This document shows, in pieces, positions 5,733 to 13,744 of a stretch of DNA of 14,004 bases (positions are counted from its first letter, which is position 1; the number at the start of each line of letters is the position of its first letter). Under the pieces are notes generated by a model. The model saw nothing but the letters and a program-made list of their open reading frames with translations, made no database searches and was not told where the DNA came from. The DNA comes from Scatosoma sp964504025. Lineage in GTDB: Bacteria > Bacillota > Clostridia > Christensenellales > Borkfalkiaceae. A program made the position numbers and the translations under genes. The stretch covers positions 1 through 14,004 of the forward strand of contig CAZDCO010000031.1 of assembly GCA_964504025.1 (NCBI GenBank), written 5' to 3'.

Positions 5733-6683
5733 ATGACAAACAAAGTTACTATTATCGGTGCTGGCTCGGTAGGAGCTACGGTTGCATACACGCTGGTTGC
5801 AACGGGTTCGGTTGCGGAGATCGTTTTGATCGATGTCAACGCGGCTAAGGCGAAAGGGGAGGCGTTGGACATTTTGCAAGCTACGCCTTATTTGTCGCCG
5901 ACGAAGATCTATTACGGCACGTACGAAGACGCGAACGGTTCGGATATCGTCGTGGTTACGTCGGGCGTAGGTAGAAAACCTGGACAATCGCGTATCGATT
6001 TGACGCAAACTAACGTAAACATTTTGAAGAGTATCGCGCCTGAAATCGTGAAGCACGCGCCCGACGCTTTGTATTTGTTCGTAGCGAACCCCGTAGACGT
6101 ACTCACCTACGTGTTCTGCAAAATCACGGGCGTTCCCAGAAACCGCGTGATCGGTACGGGTACGACATTGGACAGTATTCGTTTGCGTACTCGTTTGTCC
6201 GAAATCTATTCGGTCAACCAACAACAAGTACACGCGTACGTTCTCGGCGAACACGGCGACAGCTCGTTTGTTGCATGGTCGGCAGCCGACATTTCCGGTA
6301 TTCCGTTGACGGAATTCGAGAACACGTTGTCGAATAAGAGCGCGTTGCAGGTTGCTCCGTATACCCACGAAGAAGTGGAAGAATACGTAAAGAAATCGGG
6401 CGGACAAATTATCGCTGGCAAGGGCGCAACCTTCTACGGTATCGCGGCGTCCGTAAAGAAAATTATCGATTGTATCTATTCGAGCGCGTCTACCATTTTG
6501 CCTGTTTCCACCGTGTTGGACGGCGAATACGGCATTTCCGACGTGGCGTTGTCCACCCTTTGCGCGATCGGTAACAACGGTATCGTAACGACGTTGACGC
6601 CGAAACTTTCCGATGAAGAAGTTGCGAAAATGCAACACAGCGCGGAAGTGTTGAAGAGCGTTATCGCACAAATCGAAATTTAA
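5733..6683 (+). CDS. ldh: L-lactate dehydrogenase-family protein; malate dehydrogenase-type specificity residue
   Basis: This 316-residue cytoplasmic NAD-dependent 2-hydroxyacid dehydrogenase interconverts lactate and pyruvate or malate and oxaloacetate. The Rossmann loop GAGSVG is at 9-14, with Asp34 (LIDVN) favouring NAD. The active site is complete: Arg87 (loop arginine), Asn118 in ANPVD, Asp147 and Arg150 in TLDSIRLR, and His174 in GEHGDS. GEHGDS and the ATFYGIA segment are LDH-like. The substrate loop, however, reads GRKPGQSRIDL: Arg81 occupies the place of Gln102 of classical LDHs, the position where Arg confers oxaloacetate/malate specificity. By family it would be annotated ldh; functionally it could be a malate dehydrogenase. 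Fumarase follows after 15 bases, which favours the malate reading. CGGAG (5719-5723) is the ribosome binding site. Confidence 0.85.
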   Translation: MTNKVTIIGAGSVGATVAYTLVATGSVAEIVLIDVNAAKAKGEALDILQATPYLSPTKIYYGTYEDANGSDIVVVTSGVGRKPGQSRIDLTQTNVNILKSIAPEIVKHAPDALYLFVANPVDVLTYVFCKITGVPRNRVIGTGTTLDSIRLRTRLSEIYSVNQQQVHAYVLGEHGDSSFVAWSAADISGIPLTEFENTLSNKSALQVAPYTHEEVEEYVKKSGGQIIAGKGATFYGIAASVKKIIDCIYSSASTILPVSTVLDGEYGISDVALSTLCAIGNNGIVTTLTPKLSDEEVAKMQHSAEVLKSVIAQIEI

Positions 6684-6698
6684 GGGAGTACACGGAAT

Positions 6699-8075
6699 AT
6701 GGAATATCGCATTGAAAAAGACACGATGGGCGAAATGCAAGTCCCTGCCGACAGATACTGGGCGGCACAAACGCAACGCAGCTATCAAAATTTCCGTATC
6801 GGCGACGAGGTAATGCCTCGTGAAATCACGCACGCGTTCGGTATCTTGAAGAAGGCTGCCGCACTTGCGAACTGCAAGCTCGGCAAGCTGCCCGAAGAGA
6901 AAAAAGACGCTATTTGCGCGGCTTGCGACGAAGTAATCTCCGGCGCGTTGAATTCGCATTTTCCTCTCGTCGTATGGCAAACGGGTAGCGGTACGCAATC
7001 GAATATGAACGCAAACGAAGTTATTGCAAACCGCGGTAACGAGATTGCAGGCAAGAAATTGCTTCACCCCAACGACGACATTAACAAGAGCCAAAGCTCG
7101 AACGATACGTTCCCTACGGCGATGCATATCGCTGCGGTAATCGCGATCGAAGACAAGCTTTTCCCTGCGATGGATAAGCTGATCGCAACCCTTCGTCGCT
7201 TGGAAGAAGAAAACGAGGGGATCGTAAAGAGCGGCAGAACGCATTTGCAAGACGCCGTTCCCATCGCATTCTCGCAAGAGATCAGCGGTTGGAGAAATAT
7301 GATCGAAAAGACGAAAGCGCAACTCACGTTGGCGCTTGACGGCTTGAAAGAGTTGGCACTCGGCGGTACGGCGGTAGGTACGGGTTTGAACGCGCCTGCA
7401 GGCTTTGCGGAAGAGGTTGCTGCGCAAGTAAGCGCGTTGACGGGTAAAACGTTCGTAACCGCGGCGAATAAGTATCACGCCTTGACTTCCAAGGACGAGT
7501 TGGTATTCGCACACGGCGCGTTGAAAGCGTTGGCTTGCAATTTGATGAAGATTGCGAACGACGTACGCTGGTTGGCGAGCGGACCTCGCGACGGCTTGGG
7601 TGAAATTTTCATTCCTGAAAACGAACCCGGTTCGTCCATTATGCCCGGTAAAGTCAACCCCACGCAATGCGAATCGATGACTATGGTTGCCGTACAAGTT
7701 ATGGCAAACGACGTTGCCGTAGGTATGGGTGCTTCGCAGGGCAACTTCGAGTTGAACGTATTTATGCCCGTGATCATCTACAACTTCTTGCAATCGGTTC
7801 GTTTGCTTGCAGACGGTATCACGTCGTTCGAGGCGAACTGCGTAACGGGTATCAAAGCGAACAAGGAAAAGATGAAACACAACCTTTACAATTCGTTGAT
7901 GCTCGTAACGGCGTTGAATCCGTATATCGGTTACGAGAACGCGGCGAAGACGGCGAAAAAGGCGTATAAGGAAAACATTTCCTTGAAAGAAGCGTGCGTG
8001 GCACTCGGCTTCTTGACGGCGGAAAAATTCGACGAAGTATTCCGTCCCGAGGATATGGCGTATCCCCAAGAATAA
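6699..8075 (+). CDS. fumC: Fumarate hydratase, class II
   Basis: FumC reversibly hydrates fumarate to L-malate; it is the oxygen-stable, iron-free, homotetrameric fumarase. Length (458 residues) is normal. Motifs include GSGTQSNMNANEVIANR (96-112) and HPNDDINKSQSSNDTFP (123-139). GRTHLQDAVPI (179-189) has His182, where fumarases have TH and aspartases TQ. The superfamily signature GSSIMPGKVNP (311-321) carries the catalytic serine. These choose fumarase over aspartase or argininosuccinate lyase. A GGGAG site precedes the ATG and only 15 bases separate it from the dehydrogenase, so the two are surely cotranscribed. hdrB begins 30 bases after its stop with no terminator between. With a malate-forming dehydrogenase it would run toward fumarate in a reductive branched TCA route. 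Confidence 0.97.
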   Translation: MEYRIEKDTMGEMQVPADRYWAAQTQRSYQNFRIGDEVMPREITHAFGILKKAAALANCKLGKLPEEKKDAICAACDEVISGALNSHFPLVVWQTGSGTQSNMNANEVIANRGNEIAGKKLLHPNDDINKSQSSNDTFPTAMHIAAVIAIEDKLFPAMDKLIATLRRLEEENEGIVKSGRTHLQDAVPIAFSQEISGWRNMIEKTKAQLTLALDGLKELALGGTAVGTGLNAPAGFAEEVAAQVSALTGKTFVTAANKYHALTSKDELVFAHGALKALACNLMKIANDVRWLASGPRDGLGEIFIPENEPGSSIMPGKVNPTQCESMTMVAVQVMANDVAVGMGASQGNFELNVFMPVIIYNFLQSVRLLADGITSFEANCVTGIKANKEKMKHNLYNSLMLVTALNPYIGYENAAKTAKKAYKENISLKEACVALGFLTAEKFDEVFRPEDMAYPQE

Positions 8076-8105
8076 CGCGATAATGATTAGAAAGGTAGCA
8101 AATCC

Positions 8106-8888
8106 ATGATGAAAATTAGTTACTATCCCGGATGTACGCTCAAAACGAAAGCAAAAGAATTAGATGTAACGGCTCGTCGTTGTGCCGAAGCTTTGGGCGT
8201 AGAAATGGAAGAAATAGAAAATTGGCAATGCTGCGGTGCGGTCTATCCGATGGGTACGGACGAAATTGCAACCAAGCTTTCCGCGGTGCGCGCGTTAGAT
8301 TACGCAAAGCACCACGGCGGTAAGCTGTTGACCCTTTGTTCGGCTTGTCATAACGTGATCAAGCGTACCAACGAGGATATGAAGTCGAACGCGGATATTT
8401 GTACGCGTGCAAACAACTACTTACGTTTGGAAACGCCGTATACGGGCGAAACGGAGGTGTTGCACTATTTGGAAATGTTGAAAAACGTAGTGGGCTTCGA
8501 CGCAATCAAGAAAGCGGTAGTCAACCCGATCAATAAAAAGATCGGCGCGTACTACGGTTGCTTGTTGCTCCGTCCCAGCGGCGTTATGGCATTCGACAAC
8601 CCTGAAAATCCTACGATTATCGAAGATTTTATCAGGGCGATCGGCGGTACGCCCGTCGTGTACCCGTTCCGTAACGAGTGTTGCGGCGCGTACGTTTCCT
8701 TGAAAAATAGCGAATTGCCCAAGCAAAAGAGCCGTAAAGTGCTTTCGAGCGCGAAGGAAAAGGGCGCGGAAGAGGTGATCACCGCGTGTCCGCTTTGCTT
8801 GTATAATTTGCAGGTGAACGGCGACGGCATTTTACCGGTGAAATATTTTACCGAATTGCTCGCGGAAGCGTTGGGGGTACAAGCATGA
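8106..8888 (+). CDS. hdrB: Heterodisulfide reductase subunit B (HdrB-like)
   Basis: HdrB is the disulfide-reducing subunit of heterodisulfide reductase complexes. The 260-residue protein has two complete CCG domains: Cys10, Cys42-Cys43, Cys78 and Cys81, then Cys152, Cys192-Cys193, Cys228 and Cys231. In structurally studied HdrB these two sets bind the paired noncubane [4Fe-4S] clusters that split a disulfide, so this copy looks catalytically intact rather than degenerate. AAAGG (8091-8095) favours ATG 8106 over the adjacent ATG 8109. It overlaps hdrC by four bases (ATGA). The substrate is unlikely to be the methanogenic CoM-CoB heterodisulfide in this bacterium; in sulfate reducers the partner proposed for the homologous complex is DsrC, but no dsrC is seen here. 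Confidence 0.93.
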   Translation: MMKISYYPGCTLKTKAKELDVTARRCAEALGVEMEEIENWQCCGAVYPMGTDEIATKLSAVRALDYAKHHGGKLLTLCSACHNVIKRTNEDMKSNADICTRANNYLRLETPYTGETEVLHYLEMLKNVVGFDAIKKAVVNPINKKIGAYYGCLLLRPSGVMAFDNPENPTIIEDFIRAIGGTPVVYPFRNECCGAYVSLKNSELPKQKSRKVLSSAKEKGAEEVITACPLCLYNLQVNGDGILPVKYFTELLAEALGVQA

Positions 8889-9271
8889 CGAAACAAGAAC
8901 GCATTGAAAACGTAAATCGACTTTCGGGTACGGACGTTAGGAAATGTATGAAATGCGGTAAATGCTCCGGACGTTGTCCGGCGTTCAAGGATATGGACGT
9001 GAAGCCGCATCAATTCGTTTCTATGCTGGCAAAGGGCAAAATCGACGAATTGCTTGCTTGCAAAGCGATTTGGAGTTGTCTTTCCTGTATGGCGTGCGTA
9101 GAGCGTTGTCCTCGCGGCGTCGCGCCTGCGGCAGTCGTGGAGGCTGTTCGCGATACCGTAGTCCGCGCACAGGGTGCAAACGGCTTAAAAGCAGAGGATA
9201 TTCCGCCGATCGTAGACGAATACATTCCTCAACAGCTGTTGGTGAGTGCGTATAGAAAGTACAATAAATAA
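8885..9271 (+). CDS. hdrC: Heterodisulfide reductase subunit C (HdrC-like ferredoxin)
   Basis: HdrC is a small iron-sulfur protein that carries electrons from HdrA to HdrB. The 128-residue sequence has two [4Fe-4S] motifs: Cys21, Cys24, Cys27, Cys31 (CMKCGKCSGRCP) and Cys65, Cys68, Cys71, Cys75 (CLSCMACVERCP). This unusually wide spacing between motifs is typical of HdrC rather than a bacterial 2[4Fe-4S] ferredoxin. The start overlaps the hdrB stop as ATGA, so translation is coupled. A G-rich stretch just upstream, inside hdrB, serves as ribosome binding site. HdrC and HdrB are separate genes here, unlike TfrB of thiol:fumarate reductase, in which the two are fused. Confidence 0.93.
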   Translation: MTKQERIENVNRLSGTDVRKCMKCGKCSGRCPAFKDMDVKPHQFVSMLAKGKIDELLACKAIWSCLSCMACVERCPRGVAPAAVVEAVRDTVVRAQGANGLKAEDIPPIVDEYIPQQLLVSAYRKYNK

Positions 9272-9302
9272 TGGGAAAATCTAATAAAAGAGAGTAAATA
9301 TA

Positions 9303-11294
9303 ATGCAAAGAATTGGTGTTTTTATTTGTTGGTGCGGCAGTAATATTGCAGCGACGGTAGACGTCGTAAAGGTTGCGGAAACAATCAAAGAAGAACCGGG
9401 CGTAGTATATGCTGCGAATTATCAGTATATGTGTTCGGAAAACGGACAACAGCTGATCAAACAGGCGATCAAAGAGCACAACCTGACGGGTATCGTTATC
9501 GGCTCTTGCTCGCCGAGAATGCACGAAGCTACCTTCCGTAAAACGGCGGAAGCGGCAGGCTTGAACCCGTACATGGTCGAAATCGCAAACATTCGCGAAC
9601 ATTGTTCTTGGATTCACAAGGATATTGAAGAAGCGACGGAAAAGGCGATTATTCTCGTTCGTACGGCGATTGCGAAGGTAAAATTGAACGCGCCCTTGAC
9701 GGCAGGCGAAAGCCCCGTTATCAAGCGTGCGTTGGTTATCGGCGGCGGTATCGCAGGTATTCAAGCCGCGTTGGATATTGCAGACGCAGGGTTTGAAGTA
9801 GATATCGTGGAAAAGAACGCGACGATCGGCGGCAGAATGGCGCAGCTCGATAAGACGTTCCCCACGCTCGACTGTTCCGCGTGTATCCTGACTCCGAAAA
9901 TGGTAGATTGCGCGCAACATGAAAAAATCGATATCCTTTCCTATTCCGAGGTAGAGGACGTCAAGGGTTTCGTCGGCAATTTCAACGTAAAAATTCGTCG
10001 TAAGGCGCGTTACGTAGACGAAACGAAATGTACGGGCTGTAAGGTTTGTATGGAAAAATGTCCCTCAAAAAAGGGCTTAAATGCGTTCAATATGAACTTG
10101 AACAACCGTACGGCAATCTACATTCCGTTCGCGCAAGCGATCCCCAACGTAGCGGTGATCGATCCCGAACAATGTATCAAACTGAAAACGGGTAAATGCG
10201 GTATTTGTCAAAAATTCTGCGGCGTAGGCGCGATCGATTACGAACAAAAAGATACGTTTATCGAACGTCAATACGGCGCGATCGTCGTTGCAACCGGCTT
10301 TAAGCCCATTCAACTCGACGCGTTTAATGAATACGGCTATAACGATAACAAGGACGTCATCACGTCGTTGGAGTTGGAGCGTTTGATGAACGCGGCAGGT
10401 CCTACGAACGGCGTACTTCTTCGTCCTTCCGACGGTACGCACCCGAAGGTTATCACCTTCATTCAATGCGTAGGTTCGCGTGATACCAGCGGTTGCGGTA
10501 AGCCGTACTGCTCGAAGATTTGCTGTATGTATACGGCAAAGCACGCTATGTTGATCCGTGAAAAATACCCCGATACCGAAGTGCACGTATTCTATATCGA
10601 CGTTCGTACACCCGGTAAGAACTACGACGAATTCTTCCGTCGCGCGGTAGAACAATACGGCGTGGACTATATCAAGGGTATGGTCGGCAAAGTATATAAC
10701 GAAAACGGTAAATTGATGGTACAAGGCTCGAACTTGATCGATAACGAACAAGTTACGATCGAATCCGACCTCGTCGTTTTGGCTGCGGCAATCGAACCCG
10801 AACCTTCGGTTAGAAAGGTGGCTACGCTGTTGACGGCAAGTATCGACACCAACAACTTCTTGACGGAATCGCACGCGAAGTTGCGTCCCGTGGAAAGTCC
10901 CACGGCAGGCGTATATTTGGCAGGCGTATGTCAAGGACCTAAGGATATTCCTGAAACGGTTTCCCAAGCTTCGGCTTGCGCGGCGAAAGTTATCGGTTTG
11001 CTCGTAAAAGACAAATTAAAGACCAATCCTTGCGTGGCTATGCCCGACGAAATGATGTGTAACGGTTGTAGCCAATGCGCGAACGTTTGCGCGTACGGCG
11101 CGATTACGTACGTCGATAAGGAATTCCGTCTTGGTGGCGGTAAAACGGAAGTCCGTCGCGTGGCGTCCGTGAACCCTGCGGTATGCCAAGGCTGCGGTGC
11201 TTGTACGGTAACTTGTCCTTCCGGCGCGATGGACTTGAAGGGCTTTAGCTCGAAACAAATTATGTCGGAGGTAGAAGCAATATGCAAGAAGTAA
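9303..11294 (+). CDS. hdrA: Heterodisulfide reductase subunit A (HdrA-like, FAD, bifurcating subunit)
   Basis: HdrA holds the flavin at which electron pairs are split between ferredoxin and the HdrBC branch. The 663-residue protein shows, in order, an N-terminal HdrA domain (CWCG at 9-12, YMCS at 42-45, SCSPRMHE at 69-75) and a thioredoxin-reductase-like FAD domain with GGGIAG at 147-152. Next is the HdrA-specific FPTLDCSACILTPKM segment (186-200). Ferredoxin-type clusters follow at Cys243/246/249/253 and Cys291/299/302/306. CSKICCMYTAKHA is at 403-415. The C-terminus is a 2[4Fe-4S] domain (Cys586/589/592/596 and Cys628/631/634/638), the likely ferredoxin-facing exit. It is not fused to MvhD or FrhB. 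The start is 31 bases after hdrC with a modest AGAGAG site. Confidence 0.95.
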   Translation: MQRIGVFICWCGSNIAATVDVVKVAETIKEEPGVVYAANYQYMCSENGQQLIKQAIKEHNLTGIVIGSCSPRMHEATFRKTAEAAGLNPYMVEIANIREHCSWIHKDIEEATEKAIILVRTAIAKVKLNAPLTAGESPVIKRALVIGGGIAGIQAALDIADAGFEVDIVEKNATIGGRMAQLDKTFPTLDCSACILTPKMVDCAQHEKIDILSYSEVEDVKGFVGNFNVKIRRKARYVDETKCTGCKVCMEKCPSKKGLNAFNMNLNNRTAIYIPFAQAIPNVAVIDPEQCIKLKTGKCGICQKFCGVGAIDYEQKDTFIERQYGAIVVATGFKPIQLDAFNEYGYNDNKDVITSLELERLMNAAGPTNGVLLRPSDGTHPKVITFIQCVGSRDTSGCGKPYCSKICCMYTAKHAMLIREKYPDTEVHVFYIDVRTPGKNYDEFFRRAVEQYGVDYIKGMVGKVYNENGKLMVQGSNLIDNEQVTIESDLVVLAAAIEPEPSVRKVATLLTASIDTNNFLTESHAKLRPVESPTAGVYLAGVCQGPKDIPETVSQASACAAKVIGLLVKDKLKTNPCVAMPDEMMCNGCSQCANVCAYGAITYVDKEFRLGGGKTEVRRVASVNPAVCQGCGACTVTCPSGAMDLKGFSSKQIMSEVEAICKK

Positions 11295-11737
11295 CCACGG
11301 AAAACAAACAATTTGTTCCTAATATCGTAGCGTTTTGCTGCAACTGGTGCTCGTACGCAGGTGCAGACCTTGCAGGTTCGAGCCGTTTGACCTATCCTGC
11401 GAACGTAAAGATTATTCGCGTGCCTTGTTCTTGCCGCGTAAATCCTTCGTTCGTTTTGAAAGCGTTCCAACAGGGCGCGGACGGCGTTATCCTTTGCGGT
11501 TGCCACCCCGGCGACTGCCATTACGTAACGGGTAACTACTATACGAGAAGAAGAATGGCGCTTTTGTTCAGTTTCTTGAATTATATGGGCATTGAGAAAG
11601 AGCGTACGCGCGTAGAGTGGGTATCCGCCGCGGAAGGCGCGCGCTTCTCCGCAGTTATGAATGATTTCGTAAAGACGGTAACCGATCTCGGCGAAAACAA
11701 ACGCCTGACCGATTTGCGTGTGAAGGAGGGCAAGTAA
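11282..11737 (+). CDS. flxD: MvhD/FlpD/FlxD-family [2Fe-2S] electron-transfer protein
   Basis: Proteins of this family (methyl-viologen-reducing hydrogenase delta subunit) link a hydrogenase, formate dehydrogenase or NADH-oxidising module to HdrA. The 151-residue protein has the family cysteines: CCNWC (19-23), CSC (49-51) and CGCHPGDC (72-79), which bind a [2Fe-2S] cluster. It begins 13 bases inside the 3' end of hdrA, with GGAGG (11267-11271) ten bases before the ATG, so it is translationally coupled. The genes after it are flavin and iron-sulfur subunits, not a NiFe hydrogenase, which assigns it to the Flx type. The symbol is assigned by this context. Confidence 0.9.
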   Translation: MQEVTTENKQFVPNIVAFCCNWCSYAGADLAGSSRLTYPANVKIIRVPCSCRVNPSFVLKAFQQGADGVILCGCHPGDCHYVTGNYYTRRRMALLFSFLNYMGIEKERTRVEWVSAAEGARFSAVMNDFVKTVTDLGENKRLTDLRVKEGK

Positions 11738-11738
11738 G

Positions 11739-12716
11739 ATGAGTGAAGTAGAATTAAAAATGAAAGAGCGCGCGGCTGCGTTGTTGCAAAGCGGCGAAGT
11801 GGCTCGCGTCGTCGGTTGGAAGAAGGGTGATTTTTCCTTCGATCCTTCGCCTGCTTCCTTTGAAACGGTGGAAGAACTCGACGGCTTCGTATACAATCAT
11901 TTCTGCGGTGCGAACCTTTCCAAATATCTCATTCAAATGAGCAAAAAAGCAGGAAAGACGGCGGTATTTTTGAAACCGTGCGATACGTACAGCTTCAATC
12001 AACTGATCAAAGAACATCGTATTCAAAGAGAAAACGTATACGTAATCGTGATCGAATGTCTCGGTAAGTTGGACGTAGAAAAGATCAAAGCAAAGGGCGT
12101 AAACGGCGTTTTGGACGCGGAAGCGGACGGCGAAACGGTCAAGGTTACTTCCTTTGACGGCGAAGTTACCATGCAACAATCGGAAGTACTCCTTTCCAAA
12201 TGTACGGTATGCAACAAGACGCACCAAGTCAAAGACGAGGAGATCGTCTTGCACGACCGCCCTCAAAAGGACGTAAATCGCTTTGACGAAGTAGAAAAAT
12301 TAGAGACGATGACTCCCGACGAACGCTTTGCGTTTTGGAGAGAGCAACTGCAAAAGTGTATCCGTTGTAACGCTTGCAGAAACGTATGCCCTGCATGTTC
12401 GTGCATTAAGTGCGTGTTCGATAACCCTAAATCGGGTATCGCGGCAAAAGCAAACGACGATACATTTGAAGAAAACCTCTTCCATATCATTCGTGCTTTC
12501 CACGTTTCGGGACGTTGTACCGACTGCGGCGAATGTTCGCGCGTATGTCCCCAAAACATTCCTTTGCATTTGTTGAATAGAAAATTCATCAAAGATATCG
12601 ACGGATTCTACGGTGAATATCAAGCAGGGGAAACGACGGAAGGCAAAACGCCGCTGACGTCGTATACCGAAAAGGATACCGAACCTAACGACGTGTTTAA
12701 CGGGGAGGCAAAATAA
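11739..12716 (+). CDS. flxC: Iron-sulfur subunit of the Flx module (4Fe-4S dicluster protein, FlxC-like)
   Basis: A 325-residue electron-transfer protein. The first 200 residues resemble the N-terminal part of F420-hydrogenase/formate-dehydrogenase beta-type proteins (LKPCDTYSFNQLI at 79-90, CTVC at 155-158). The ferredoxin part has Cys207/210/213/217 (CIRCNACRNVCP) and Cys260/263/266/270 (CTDCGECSRVCP). Three extra cysteines (220, 222, 225) follow the first motif and may bind another metal centre. In the Flx complex such subunits pass electrons from the FAD/NADH subunit to FlxD. It starts one base after the flxD stop, with GGAGGG upstream. The letter C is assigned by gene order (D-C-B-A after hdr) and is less certain than the family. 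Confidence 0.8.
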   Translation: MSEVELKMKERAAALLQSGEVARVVGWKKGDFSFDPSPASFETVEELDGFVYNHFCGANLSKYLIQMSKKAGKTAVFLKPCDTYSFNQLIKEHRIQRENVYVIVIECLGKLDVEKIKAKGVNGVLDAEADGETVKVTSFDGEVTMQQSEVLLSKCTVCNKTHQVKDEEIVLHDRPQKDVNRFDEVEKLETMTPDERFAFWREQLQKCIRCNACRNVCPACSCIKCVFDNPKSGIAAKANDDTFEENLFHIIRAFHVSGRCTDCGECSRVCPQNIPLHLLNRKFIKDIDGFYGEYQAGETTEGKTPLTSYTEKDTEPNDVFNGEAK

Positions 12717-13744
12717 TGTTGAAGATAGCAAAAGAAAGATTAAACGATTTATACGCGAAAATCGCGCAAACGCAAGGTTTGTATATTCCCGTTAAGACGG
12801 GCGGCGAAGTAAATTACGCCGTTTGGAGCGAAGGAAAGGAAGTATCGTTAGAAACCTTAAAGACGGTAAAATCCCCGAAAAATATGTTCTTTCCGCAAAC
12901 GGAAAACATGATGAAGTTTAAGACGGAAGGCAAAAATATCGAAATTATCGACGTTCGCGACGAAAAAACGCCCTTCGTACTCTTCGGCGTGAAAGCGTGC
13001 GATTACAAGGCGATCGAAGTGCTCGATAAGGTATTCCTTGCCGATCCCGTAGATACCTACTATCAGGCGAGAAGAGAAGCGACGACGATCGTTACGCTCG
13101 CTTGTTCCAAACCTGAAGAAAGCTGTTTTTGCAGCGTGTTCGGCGTGGACGCAACCGCACCGCAGGGGGACGTTACGACGTGGCTTGACGGCGAATATTT
13201 GTACTGGCAAGCGAACACCGACAAGGGACGCGCGCTTACGGAAGCCGTAGCGGACGCGTTCACGAACGGCGGTGAAGAGGAAGTTGCCGCACAACAAGCC
13301 GCAACGAAAGCCGTGATGGAAAAATTGCCGTTCGCAAACTTGGATCTTTCCAGTTTCAAGCCCGAAAACTTGAACGAGTTGTTCGACGCACCCGAGTGGG
13401 AAGAACTGAGTGAAGCGTGCCTCGGTTGCGGTACTTGTACTTTCGTATGCCCGACTTGTCAATGCTTCGACATTCGCGATTTCAAGACGCACGAAGGCGT
13501 TATCCGTTATCGTTGCTGGGATTCGTGCATGTATTCCGACTTTACCTTGATGGCAGGCGGAAACAACCGTACGACGCAACTCCAACGCTTCCGTCAACGC
13601 TTTATGCACAAGCTTGTCTATTATCCCGCACAACACGACGGATTGTATTCCTGCGTCGGTTGCGGTCGTTGCGTAAACAAGTGCCCTCAACGCTTGAACA
13701 TCGTCAAAGTAATTAAAACCTTGGGAGGTAAAAACAATGATTGA
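12716..13744 (+). CDS. flxB: 4Fe-4S dicluster protein, hydrogenase/sulfite reductase subunit A type (FlxB-like)
   Basis: A 342-residue iron-sulfur protein of the family that includes anaerobic sulfite reductase subunit A and related hydrogenase subunits, which pair with an FAD/NAD-binding partner. GVKACDYKAIEVLDKVF (91-107) is a family segment. The clusters are Cys235/238/241/245 (CLGCGTCTFVCP), followed by CQC (248-250), and Cys313/316/319/323 (CVGCGRCVNKCP). The start codon overlaps the flxC stop by one base (TAATG), with GGGGAGG (12702-12708) upstream. Its 3' end overlaps the FAD-subunit gene by eight bases. No siroheme or NiFe site is present, so it is an electron carrier, not the catalytic subunit of sulfite reduction or hydrogen oxidation. 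The letter B follows gene order. Confidence 0.82.
   Translation: MLKIAKERLNDLYAKIAQTQGLYIPVKTGGEVNYAVWSEGKEVSLETLKTVKSPKNMFFPQTENMMKFKTEGKNIEIIDVRDEKTPFVLFGVKACDYKAIEVLDKVFLADPVDTYYQARREATTIVTLACSKPEESCFCSVFGVDATAPQGDVTTWLDGEYLYWQANTDKGRALTEAVADAFTNGGEEEVAAQQAATKAVMEKLPFANLDLSSFKPENLNELFDAPEWEELSEACLGCGTCTFVCPTCQCFDIRDFKTHEGVIRYRCWDSCMYSDFTLMAGGNNRTTQLQRFRQRFMHKLVYYPAQHDGLYSCVGCGRCVNKCPQRLNIVKVIKTLGGKNND

Noticed and set aside
5709..8069. A 786-codon open frame on the minus strand spanning the dehydrogenase and fumarase genes
   Set aside because: It is the antisense shadow of two clearly conserved genes, is rich in Arg, His and Val with no recognisable domain, and has no promoter or ribosome binding site. 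Codon bias of the sense genes explains the missing stops.
9271..9297. Eight-codon open frame between hdrC and hdrA, starting on the hdrC stop (TAATG)
   Set aside because: Too short to support as a gene; it might aid translational coupling, but there is no evidence beyond its position.
8106..11294. Reading hdrBCA as a methanogen-type CoM-S-S-CoB reductase or as thiol:fumarate reductase itself
   Set aside because: The other genes are bacterial and fermentative with no methanogenesis genes, HdrB and HdrC are unfused, and no TfrA-like flavoprotein is present in the window.
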